From Bacillota bacterium (GTDB taxonomy: Bacteria; Bacillota; Clostridia; Lachnospirales; Lachnospiraceae), in assembly GCA_023420085.1 (NCBI GenBank), contig JAEZWQ010000058.1:1-7710 (forward strand): 7,710 nucleotides of DNA, read 5' to 3'. The position numbers were made by a program, and so were the translations under genes. The notes beneath the pieces are model-generated. The model worked only from the letters and a program-made list of their open reading frames with translations. It searched no databases and was not told the DNA's origin. Position 1 is the first letter of the stretch. Each line of letters opens with the position of its first letter. This document shows, in pieces, positions 1 through 3,587 of the stretch.

Positions 1-6
1 TTACTA

Positions 7-42
7 ACCCTATTTTTAATCTTAAACTTTAGGGTGCTTTTT
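7..42 (+). terminator. Possible rho-independent terminator of a gene to the left
   Basis: ACCCTA at 7-12 pairs with TAGGGT at 30-35 across a 17-base loop. Two bases (GC) then separate the stem from a T5 run at 38-42. The stem is only six pairs and the loop is long, so this is weak. It would end a transcript entering from the left. Confidence 0.3.
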
Positions 43-136
43 CATGCTTATTTTTATTCAGTTTTTATCAATATCATTCCTTATATTTTCTTTGTTTCAC
101 CTCTTGACTTTTAATAGTTAGTCTTTCTTTATTTGA

Positions 137-145
137 TGGTATAAT
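137..145 (+). promoter_or_regulatory. Extended -10 promoter of the membrane protein gene
   Basis: TGGTATAAT at 137-145 is an extended -10 (TGn followed by TATAAT). No good -35 lies 16-18 bases upstream; the TTGACT at 104-109 is 30 bases away, which is too far. Transcription would begin near 152, just before the AAGGAG ribosome site at 153-158. Confidence 0.5.
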
Positions 146-166
146 TATCTAAAAGGAGATAATTAT
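141..166. repeat. Perfect 10-bp inverted repeat over the promoter and ribosome site
   Basis: ATAATTATCT (141-150) and AGATAATTAT (157-166) are exact reverse complements separated by AAAAGG. The left arm overlaps the -10 and the right arm overlaps the Shine-Dalgarno sequence. The predicted transcript starts after the left arm, so the repeat is more likely a DNA operator than an RNA hairpin. It differs from the TTGAA-N5-TTCAA operators at 1172-1255. Confidence 0.5.
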
Positions 167-168
167 TT

Positions 169-804
169 ATGGGTAATTTCTTTAATGACATTGTTATATT
201 TTTTAATAAGTATAATTCTATTATCGCTTTTATCGCGTTAATCTTTTCAATTTATAGTATCTACATTTCTAAGAAGGCTGAAAGATTTGAAATCCTAATT
301 TCTAACTCTAAATATGAAGGATTTCATCATCTTTACAGATACAATTTTGATGTTATAAATAACTCAAATAAATCTATCACTATAGAATCAATTACTTTTA
401 ACAATATGAGTAATACACAGTTAAACCCTATAAATTTTGATATACAAGATTTTTATAAAAAACAACGTGATGCTCAACTTGAACAGTATCGTATTAAACA
501 TGAAAAAGAAAAACAAAAACATACATTTAATTTTTTTGGTAAGGAAGTCATTTCCCCTTCTTTTTCACTCCATGAAGATATGATGCCTATAAATTTACTT
601 ATAAATAATAATAATTTTATATCTGATTATGAATACTCTTCTAATTTAGAAGATATACTTATTACGCCCTATTCAAAAGAAAATATTACCGTTTATTTTG
701 ATTTTAATTTAGATACTCTAAACATAACTATCCAATCTGATAAGATTATAAATAGATTATCTAAATCAAGAACCTTTCCTGTCCATTTTAATAAGTTTGA
801 TTAA
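169..804 (+). CDS. Membrane-anchored protein of unknown function
   Basis: I do not recognise this 211-residue protein. It has one strong hydrophobic segment near the N-terminus (about residues 17-34, SIIAFIALIFSIYSIYIS) followed by a basic KK and a long soluble part. By the positive-inside rule the soluble domain would face the cytoplasm, though the short N-terminal stretch carries little charge and this is uncertain. Residues about 55-75 and 160-190 alternate hydrophobic and polar residues as in beta strands, and about 95-118 is a highly charged helix rich in K, E, Q and H. The start is set by AAGGAG at 153-158, ten bases before ATG. Single-span proteins of this size are common in accessory regions of Firmicutes phages and integrated elements, where some act in immunity or superinfection exclusion, but nothing here proves that. 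Its 3' end overlaps the tail of the convergent 33-residue peptide gene by 39 bases. Confidence 0.75.
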   Translation: MGNFFNDIVIFFNKYNSIIAFIALIFSIYSIYISKKAERFEILISNSKYEGFHHLYRYNFDVINNSNKSITIESITFNNMSNTQLNPINFDIQDFYKKQRDAQLEQYRIKHEKEKQKHTFNFFGKEVISPSFSLHEDMMPINLLINNNNFISDYEYSSNLEDILITPYSKENITVYFDFNLDTLNITIQSDKIINRLSKSRTFPVHFNKFD

Positions 805-867
805 AATAGATAAATTTAATATAAGGTGAATAAATAAAAGCATTGCTGCTATCTCATTCTCTGTCAT
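766..867 (-). CDS. Tiny membrane peptide, 33 residues (third of three)
   Basis: A near-ideal ribosome site, AAGGAGGG (complement of 871-878), precedes the ATG at 867. The product begins MTENEIAAMLL, continues as one hydrophobic helix of about 18 residues (roughly 8-25), and ends in the basic tail KLIKMDRKGS. This layout (short acidic N-terminus, single span, basic C-terminus) resembles the holin-like and type I toxin peptides of Firmicutes, but I see no specific family match. The stop codon of the 28-residue peptide lies within its ribosome site, so the two would be translationally coupled. The last 39 bases are antisense to the 3' end of the 211-residue membrane protein gene. Confidence 0.6.
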   Translation of the reverse strand: MTENEIAAMLLFIHLILNLSILIKLIKMDRKGS

Positions 868-876
868 GTTCCCTCC

Positions 877-963
877 TTAAAATATTCTAAGTAATATGTT
901 AATAATTGTTAAGATAATAAAAATTATAAAAATGATTTTCATTGTTTTTTCTTTATCTTTCAT
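877..963 (-). CDS. Tiny membrane peptide, 28 residues (second of three)
   Basis: The reading frame begins MKDKEKTMK and then is almost wholly hydrophobic (IIFIIFIILTIINILL), ending RIF. This is one membrane span with a charged N-terminus. No clear Shine-Dalgarno sequence precedes the ATG at 963. An internal ATG (residue 8, at 942) has only a weak purine-rich stretch upstream. The case for a real gene rests on its position between two peptides with good ribosome sites, its TAA stop (877-879) overlapping the next ribosome site, and its shape. AT-rich DNA can produce such frames by chance, so confidence is moderate. Confidence 0.45.
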   Translation of the reverse strand: MKDKEKTMKIIFIIFIILTIINILLRIF

Positions 964-982
964 ATATAATATAGATGAATGA

Positions 983-1008
983 GATATAAGGTTGTTATAC
1001 CTTATATC
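983..1008. repeat. Perfect 10-bp stem-loop at the end of the 42-residue peptide gene
   Basis: GATATAAGGT (983-992) and ACCTTATATC (999-1008) are exact reverse complements around a six-base loop. On the minus strand the stem contains the TAA stop of the 42-residue peptide gene (1002-1004) and is not followed by a T run, so it is not a normal terminator there. It may be an RNA processing or stability element between the first and second peptide genes. On the plus strand it is followed by T-rich sequence (CGTTTTATAATTT). Confidence 0.5.
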
Positions 1009-1130
1009 CGTTTTATAATTTCAACTAGAAGATTTATGATTTCTTTTATTAAACTAACAATGGCTGTTGCTAGTGCTAATTTAATCATATAATCTTCTTT
1101 TTTATTGTAATTATCTCTTCTTTTTCTCAT
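1002..1130 (-). CDS. Small amphipathic/membrane peptide, 42 residues (first of three)
   Basis: The product starts with a very basic stretch, MRKRRDNYNKKEDY. About 25 hydrophobic residues follow (MIKLALATAIVSLIKEIINL and onward), with a few charged residues spaced so that an amphipathic or membrane-surface helix is possible, and it ends in KRI. The ribosome site AAAGGGGG (complement of 1139-1146) is eight bases before this ATG. A second ATG four bases upstream (at 1134) would give only seven residues (MNEKKKR). It is the first gene after a perfect consensus promoter controlled by the repressor operators, which is the best evidence that it is expressed. It could be a toxin, holin-like or regulatory peptide; no family is recognised. 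Confidence 0.6.
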   Translation of the reverse strand: MRKRRDNYNKKEDYMIKLALATAIVSLIKEIINLLVEIIKRI

Positions 1131-1162
1131 TCATCTTACCCCCTTTCTTAACTTCTGGTTTA

Positions 1163-1191
1163 ATTATATACTTGAATTTAATTCATGTCAA
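1163..1191 (-). promoter_or_regulatory. Perfect consensus promoter of the tiny-peptide operon
   Basis: Read on the minus strand, TTGACA (complement of 1186-1191), a 17-base spacer and TATAAT (complement of 1163-1168) match the sigma-70/sigma-A consensus at all twelve positions. Transcription would start near 1156, giving a leader of about 26 bases that holds the ribosome site of the 42-residue peptide. Operator O1 lies within the spacer, so repressor binding should exclude RNA polymerase. Confidence 0.85.
1172..1186. promoter_or_regulatory. Operator O1 (TTGAA-N5-TTCAT)
   Basis: TTGAATTTAATTCAT has nine of ten half-site bases of the shared TTGAA-N5-TTCAA pattern. It fills the spacer of the minus-strand consensus promoter. 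It is probably bound by the Xre repressor encoded at 1300-1767. Confidence 0.7.
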
Positions 1192-1198
1192 GCTTTTT

Positions 1199-1213
1199 TT
1201 GAATTATTTTCAA
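1199..1213. promoter_or_regulatory. Operator O2 (TTGAA-N5-TTCAA)
   Basis: TTGAATTATTTTCAA is a perfect match to the pattern, with its centre 27 bp from that of O1. It lies between the two divergent promoters, just upstream of the minus-strand -35, where it could support cooperative binding with O1. Confidence 0.7.
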
Positions 1214-1240
1214 GTTTAGTATATTTTTTCTTAACTTAGC

Positions 1241-1255
1241 TTGAAAAACATTCAA
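1241..1255. promoter_or_regulatory. Operator O3 (TTGAA-N5-TTCAA)
   Basis: TTGAAAAACATTCAA is a perfect match to the pattern shared with O1 and O2, centred 42 bp from O2. It covers the -35 of the repressor promoter, so the repressor probably limits its own synthesis. Confidence 0.7.
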
Positions 1256-1269
1256 ACTAATGATATTAT
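1241..1269 (+). promoter_or_regulatory. Promoter of the repressor-peptidase operon
   Basis: TTGAAA (1241-1246), a 17-base spacer and TATTAT (1264-1269) match the consensus at ten of twelve positions. The predicted start is near 1276. AAAGGA at 1287-1292 is then the ribosome site, seven bases before the ATG. The -35 lies inside operator O3, which implies autoregulation. Confidence 0.7.
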
Positions 1270-1299
1270 TTAATCAAGATAAATAGAAAGGATTTAATT

Positions 1300-1767
1300 A
1301 TGAATTATTTTGCTAAAAATATAAGATATTTGAGAAAGATACATAATATGTCTCAAAATGAACTTGCTGATAAATTAGGCTATAAATCTTTTACAACGAT
1401 ACAAAAATGGGAGTCAAATGATAGTGAACCTACTCTTTCAACATTATCAAAGTTGGGGGCAATATTTAATATTAAACTTACTGATCTATGCGAACATGAC
1501 TTAGAAGATAATAACAGATATCACAACACCCAATCCGAGCAACGACTATTAAACAACTATAATTCAACTACAGATAAAGGCAAAAATAGAATAATGACAA
1601 CTTCTGAAGAGATGGTAGAACTCTACCCTATTATAGATAGAGATGAAATGTTAGATTATTTAATAAAAAACGGTATACAAGAAGCTGCTCTTTACGGTAA
1701 AAATATTAATGACTTATCTGATGAACAACTTGCCTTTATTTATAAAAACCTTAGAGAAGATGAATGA
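1300..1767 (+). CDS. Xre-family transcriptional repressor (ImmR/cI-like)
   Basis: This 155-residue protein has an N-terminal HTH_3 domain at about residues 5-62: SQNELADKLG is helix 2, SFTTIQKWESN the recognition helix, and EPTLSTLSKLGAIFNIKLTDL completes the fold. Residues about 78-106 (EQRLLNNYNSTTDKGKNRIM) resemble the helical dimerisation segment of small cI-like repressors. The acidic C-terminal tail (about 108-155) has no recognised fold and could be where the partner peptidase acts. Its stop overlaps the start of the next gene (ATGA at 1764-1767), so the pair is translationally coupled. By analogy with ImmR of ICEBs1 it should hold the element quiet by binding the three operators just upstream, blocking the divergent tiny-peptide promoter and tuning its own. 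The family call is firm; the target assignment is inferred from position. Confidence 0.9.
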   Translation: MNYFAKNIRYLRKIHNMSQNELADKLGYKSFTTIQKWESNDSEPTLSTLSKLGAIFNIKLTDLCEHDLEDNNRYHNTQSEQRLLNNYNSTTDKGKNRIMTTSEEMVELYPIIDRDEMLDYLIKNGIQEAALYGKNINDLSDEQLAFIYKNLREDE

Positions 1768-2180
1768 CAAAACAAGAAATTGATTTTATAGTTGCTGGAT
1801 TAGTTGAAACCGTTGGTTCAAGAAATGTTTACGATATTATAGATCATTTGAATATTAAAGTCATACGTGATGCTCCTATTGATACATTATTTATTAGATA
1901 CAATGAAAAAGAATATATCTTCCTTTCTAAAGATACTCCAGATGAAATGCTTGAATTTTCTCTAGCTCATGAAATAGGTCATGCAGTTTTACATGATGTT
2001 GAAATGTGGGTTTTATCAAAACTAGACTCATCAAAACATAAATACGAATTAGAAGCCGATTACTTCGCTTTTAAGCTATTAAATAAAGAAATAGACCTAT
2101 CATATAACTACACTGCAGAACAATACGCTCAGGATCTATGCGTTAGTGAAAAAGTCATTAAATATGTTGTCGGGGAGTAG
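1764..2180 (+). CDS. ImmA/IrrE-family zinc metallopeptidase
   Basis: This 138-residue protein carries the HEXXH zinc-peptidase motif as LAHEIGHAVLH, with H69 and H73 as metal ligands and E70 as the catalytic base. The downstream ELEADYFAFKLL supplies the usual third ligand, probably E97. This spacing and the EADxFA motif are typical of the ImmA/IrrE family (DUF955). ImmA of ICEBs1 cleaves its partner repressor ImmR to induce the element, and IrrE acts in the same way on DdrO in Deinococcus. Here the gene overlaps the Xre repressor gene by four bases in the same operon, so the repressor is the expected substrate. Length is normal for a stand-alone family member. It should be a soluble cytoplasmic protein. 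The inducing signal is not visible. Confidence 0.92.
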   Translation: MTKQEIDFIVAGLVETVGSRNVYDIIDHLNIKVIRDAPIDTLFIRYNEKEYIFLSKDTPDEMLEFSLAHEIGHAVLHDVEMWVLSKLDSSKHKYELEADYFAFKLLNKEIDLSYNYTAEQYAQDLCVSEKVIKYVVGE

Positions 2181-2239
2181 AGTAAAAATAAAAGGTATTA
2201 ACAAAACAAGCTGAAATAACTATATAAAATCAAATAATA

Positions 2240-2265
2240 CCATTTTGCCGACGTCAGGAAAATGG
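2240..2265. repeat. Hairpin after the repressor-peptidase operon
   Basis: CCATTTT (2240-2246) pairs with AAAATGG (2259-2265). After one bulged G, CC (2248-2249) pairs with GG (2257-2258), leaving the loop GACGTCA. No T run follows, so it is not a terminator. A second arm pair, GGTATTA (2194-2200) with TAATACC (2235-2241), shares two C residues with this stem, so the two structures exclude each other. Function is unknown. Confidence 0.45.
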
Positions 2266-2282
2266 TGATGAATACTAGGTTA

Positions 2283-2312
2283 TTGACTTAACACTTAAAA
2301 ATAATATATAAT
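2283..2312 (+). promoter_or_regulatory. Promoter of a short plus-strand RNA
   Basis: TTGACT (2283-2288), an 18-base spacer and TATAAT (2307-2312) match the consensus at eleven of twelve positions. No reading frame with a ribosome site follows before the terminator at 2357-2389. Confidence 0.6.
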
Positions 2313-2318
2313 TAAAGC

Positions 2319-2390
2319 AGATATAAAGACTTCAACTCGTTGTAGAGTTGGTCATGAACTCACTGCTTTATGTGGTGAGTTTTTCTTTTA
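2319..2390 (+). ncRNA. Candidate small RNA of about 70 bases
   Basis: The predicted transcript begins near 2319 and ends at the T-rich stretch 2380-2389. It contains two stem-loops: CAACTC (2333-2338) with GAGTTG (2345-2350), then AACTCAC (2357-2363) with GTGAGTT (2375-2381), the latter acting as terminator. It is too short for a convincing gene. It converges with the minus-strand RNA ending near 2398. No Rfam family is recognised. Confidence 0.45.
2357..2389 (+). terminator. Rho-independent terminator
   Basis: A seven-pair stem AACTCAC/GTGAGTT with an 11-base loop runs into TTTTTCTTTT. It would end the small RNA above and also any read-through from the repressor-peptidase operon. Confidence 0.65.
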
Positions 2391-2394
2391 AGTA

Positions 2395-2425
2395 GCAAAA
2401 AACGCTCTTAAATTTAATTAAGAAC
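2395..2425 (-). terminator. Rho-independent terminator on the minus strand
   Basis: Read on the minus strand, ACG, one mismatch and TCTTAA pair with TTAAGA, the mismatched base and CGT around a six-base loop (stem arms roughly 2408-2416 and 2423-2433 on the plus strand), followed at once by a run of six T. It ends the predicted minus-strand structured RNA; the coordinates given are approximate. Confidence 0.55.
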
Positions 2426-2562
2426 GTGATTTGAGTCTCCTTCTACATCTTGGTAGATGAGTCATTTATATTGCAAGATAACCCCAGGCACATAGGAATG
2501 CTCAGTACAAAGTACATACTCCATTATGGAACCCAGCGTTTATCCTTCACAAGTTATCTTAT
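2399..2562 (-). ncRNA. Candidate structured RNA of about 160 bases, divergent from the toxin-like gene
   Basis: An extended -10, TGATATAAT (complement of 2569-2577), predicts a start near 2562, though the -35 is poor. Close to the 5' end, AAGATAAC (complement of 2553-2560) pairs perfectly with GTTATCTT (complement of 2475-2482), closing a domain of about 70 bases. Inside is a GTAC/GTAC hairpin. Downstream a TCTAC/GTAGA hairpin is flanked by direct GACTCA repeats, and a terminator with six T ends the unit. No convincing reading frame is present. The base composition is visibly richer in G and C than the neighbouring genes, as expected of a structured RNA. I match it to no known family; it could be an antitoxin or regulatory RNA for the adjacent gene. 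Confidence 0.5.
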
Positions 2563-2573
2563 AACTATATTAT
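2546..2573 (+). promoter_or_regulatory. Promoter of the PemK/MazF-like gene
   Basis: TTCACA (2546-2551), a 16-base spacer and TATTAT (2568-2573) match the consensus at ten of twelve positions. The start would be near 2580, with AAGGA at 2586-2590 as ribosome site. Its -10 overlaps the minus-strand -10 of the structured RNA. Confidence 0.55.
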
Positions 2574-2598
2574 ATCACATTTTATAAGGATTAAAATT

Positions 2599-3309
2599 AT
2601 GAATGAAGAAAACAAAATATTAAGAGATAAAGCTATTGAATTAATAGATTTAGAAGTAGAATACAGAGAAAAATTTAACACAAAACAGAGTGCAAACTTC
2701 TTAAAATGGCTAAATAAGTATTTAAAATTTCTGAAATCGGAACGAACATTTAACCCAAATTATCTTCCTGTATACGAACAAGGATCTATAATAAAATTAG
2801 ATTTAGGTTTTAATGTTGGAAGTGAACATGGCGGAGTACATTTTGGAGTTGTGCTAAATAAAGATGATTCTAAAAGAAATAACGTTCTAACTATATTACC
2901 ACTATCATCTAAAAAATCAGATTCATCAAAAGGAAATAAATATAAAATTGATTTAGGGAATGAATTTTATAATCTAGTGGAATTAAAGTTTAATAACATT
3001 ATTCAACAATATGAATTAGATTTGAAAGATATTGATAAAGACTTAGAGTCAGCAAATAGTAAAGAAAGCTTCAAATTATTAAGACAAAAACTTAATAAAA
3101 CTTCTAAAAGACTAGAAGAAGCTAAAAGAGTTAAACTTTCTCTAGATTATCTAAAAATAGGAACCTTTGGTTTAGTAAGTCAAATCACAACCGTATCTAA
3201 AATCAGAATATCAGACCCTATAAAAATAGATTCATCACTTTATGGCATAAAATATTGTAATAATACTATGCAGAAAATTAATAACAAAATACTTAAACAT
3301 ATATGTTAA
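2599..3309 (+). CDS. PemK/MazF-fold toxin-like protein with coiled-coil insertion
   Basis: This protein has 236 residues, about twice the length of a classical MazF. Residues 1-52 are helical and charged. The PemK/MazF core begins at about 56: LPVYEQGSIIKLDLGFNVGSEHGGVHFGVVLN, then LTILPLSSKK, which is the typical N-terminal beta barrel. Residues about 128-185 form a long helical, probably coiled-coil insertion. The core then resumes with GLVSQITTVSKIRI, matching the MazF QIRTVSKxRL element. H81 stands where MazF usually has the catalytic arginine, and T98 lies in the second active strand, so RNase activity is plausible but not certain. The start is fixed by AAGGA at 2586-2590, eight bases before ATG. 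MazF-like toxins normally have a protein antitoxin in the same operon; none is present. Similar enlarged PemK-like proteins occur singly in Firmicutes mobile elements. The gene has its own promoter and lies between candidate small RNAs. Confidence 0.8.
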   Translation: MNEENKILRDKAIELIDLEVEYREKFNTKQSANFLKWLNKYLKFLKSERTFNPNYLPVYEQGSIIKLDLGFNVGSEHGGVHFGVVLNKDDSKRNNVLTILPLSSKKSDSSKGNKYKIDLGNEFYNLVELKFNNIIQQYELDLKDIDKDLESANSKESFKLLRQKLNKTSKRLEEAKRVKLSLDYLKIGTFGLVSQITTVSKIRISDPIKIDSSLYGIKYCNNTMQKINNKILKHIC

Positions 3310-3323
3310 TAAAAAAATTTTTG

Positions 3324-3352
3324 TTGACAATCTGCTCTATTTTGTATATTAT
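3324..3352 (+). promoter_or_regulatory. Promoter of a second plus-strand small RNA
   Basis: TTGACA (3324-3329), a 17-base spacer and TATTAT (3347-3352) match the consensus at eleven of twelve positions. It begins 15 bases after the toxin-like gene, and no reading frame follows it. Confidence 0.7.
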
Positions 3353-3358
3353 TTTAAT

Positions 3359-3454
3359 ACAAGGTAGGTATATATCTACCCACTAAAATAATATATACAA
3401 GTCGTAACTATAGTGCGACACATAAACTAGAGGAGATTTATATCTCCTCTTTTT
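3359..3454 (+). ncRNA. Candidate small RNA of about 95 bases with three stem-loops
   Basis: The predicted transcript starts near 3359. It contains a GGTAGGT/ATCTACC hairpin (3363-3380, one G-T pair), a GTCG/CGAC hairpin (3401-3419), and a perfect nine-pair terminator stem (3429-3450) followed by T5. There is no ATG in it, so it is unlikely to be translated. It lies directly downstream of the PemK/MazF-like gene and converges with a minus-strand RNA. Regulation of the toxin-like gene or the integrase is possible but not shown. Confidence 0.6.
3429..3454 (+). terminator. Strong rho-independent terminator
   Basis: AGAGGAGAT (3429-3437) and ATCTCCTCT (3442-3450) pair perfectly around a TTAT loop and run into T5. 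It ends the small RNA and would also stop read-through from the toxin-like gene. Confidence 0.85.
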
Positions 3455-3465
3455 AATTATATAAT

Positions 3466-3502
3466 AAAAAAAATATCCCCTACCACTCTCACCTGGTAAG
3501 GG
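3466..3502 (-). terminator. Rho-independent terminator on the minus strand
   Basis: On the minus strand CCCTTACC pairs with GGTAGGGG at seven of eight positions (plus-strand arms 3495-3502 and 3477-3484) around a ten-base loop. It is followed three bases later by a run of eight T. It has no T run in the plus direction, so it serves a minus-strand transcript. Confidence 0.65.
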
Positions 3503-3535
3503 ATTGAATAAGAGTATATTGCTATACCCTGTAAC
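3466..3535 (-). ncRNA. Candidate minus-strand small RNA upstream of the integrase
   Basis: An extended -10, TGCTATAAT (complement of 3542-3550), predicts a start near 3535. The terminator at 3466-3502 ends it after about 70 bases. No ATG is present. It is divergent from the integrase, sharing the same -10 segment read in the opposite sense, and tail-to-tail with the 95-base RNA. The -35 is weak. Confidence 0.45.
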
Positions 3536-3546
3536 AAAAATATTAT
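3519..3546 (+). promoter_or_regulatory. Integrase promoter
   Basis: TTGCTA (3519-3524), a 16-base spacer and TATTAT (3541-3546) match the consensus at nine of twelve positions. The start would be near 3553, so the leader begins with the arm that can pair with the ribosome site. Confidence 0.5.
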
Positions 3547-3551
3547 AGCAT

Positions 3552-3582
3552 ATACTCCACTTGACATACAAGAAAGGAGTAT
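3552..3582 (+). promoter_or_regulatory. Leader hairpin sequestering the integrase ribosome site
   Basis: ATACTCC (3552-3558) is the exact complement of GGAGTAT (3576-3582), which holds the core of the Shine-Dalgarno sequence AAAGGAG (3573-3579). An inner CTTG/CAAG stem (3560-3563 with 3569-3572) extends it. If the transcript starts at the predicted site, the ribosome site would be masked and integrase translation low by default. The same ATACTC segment can pair instead with GAGTATAT at 3512-3519 in longer transcripts. Confidence 0.5.
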
Positions 3583-3587
3583 TTTTT

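Noticed and set aside
36..55. Similarity of the reverse complement of this stretch (AAGCATGAAAAAG) to AAGCATTGAAAAA at 4684-4696, as paired attachment sites
   Set aside because: The orientation is inverted with one inserted base; integrated elements have direct repeats at their ends.
104..109. TTGACT as -35 for the TATAAT at 140-145
   Set aside because: The 30-base spacing is far outside the 15-19 range.
2261..2292. Nine-codon frame starting ATGGTGATG as a possible leader peptide
   Set aside because: Its purine stretch is too close to the start, and it runs into the promoter at 2283.
2416..2463. 15-codon minus-strand frame (MTHLPRCRRRLKSRS) in the structured RNA
   Set aside because: There is no ribosome site before it, and it covers the TCTAC/GTAGA hairpin and the terminator, so RNA structure explains the sequence better.
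3429..3450. Eight-base complementarity of the small RNA terminator to the ribosome site of the 211-residue protein gene
   Set aside because: The stretch is locked in a perfect stem, and any CTCCT sequence pairs with many Shine-Dalgarno sites.
3561..3587. TTG start giving the integrase nine more residues
   Set aside because: The clear AAAGGAG ribosome site lies after this TTG and before the ATG at 3588.
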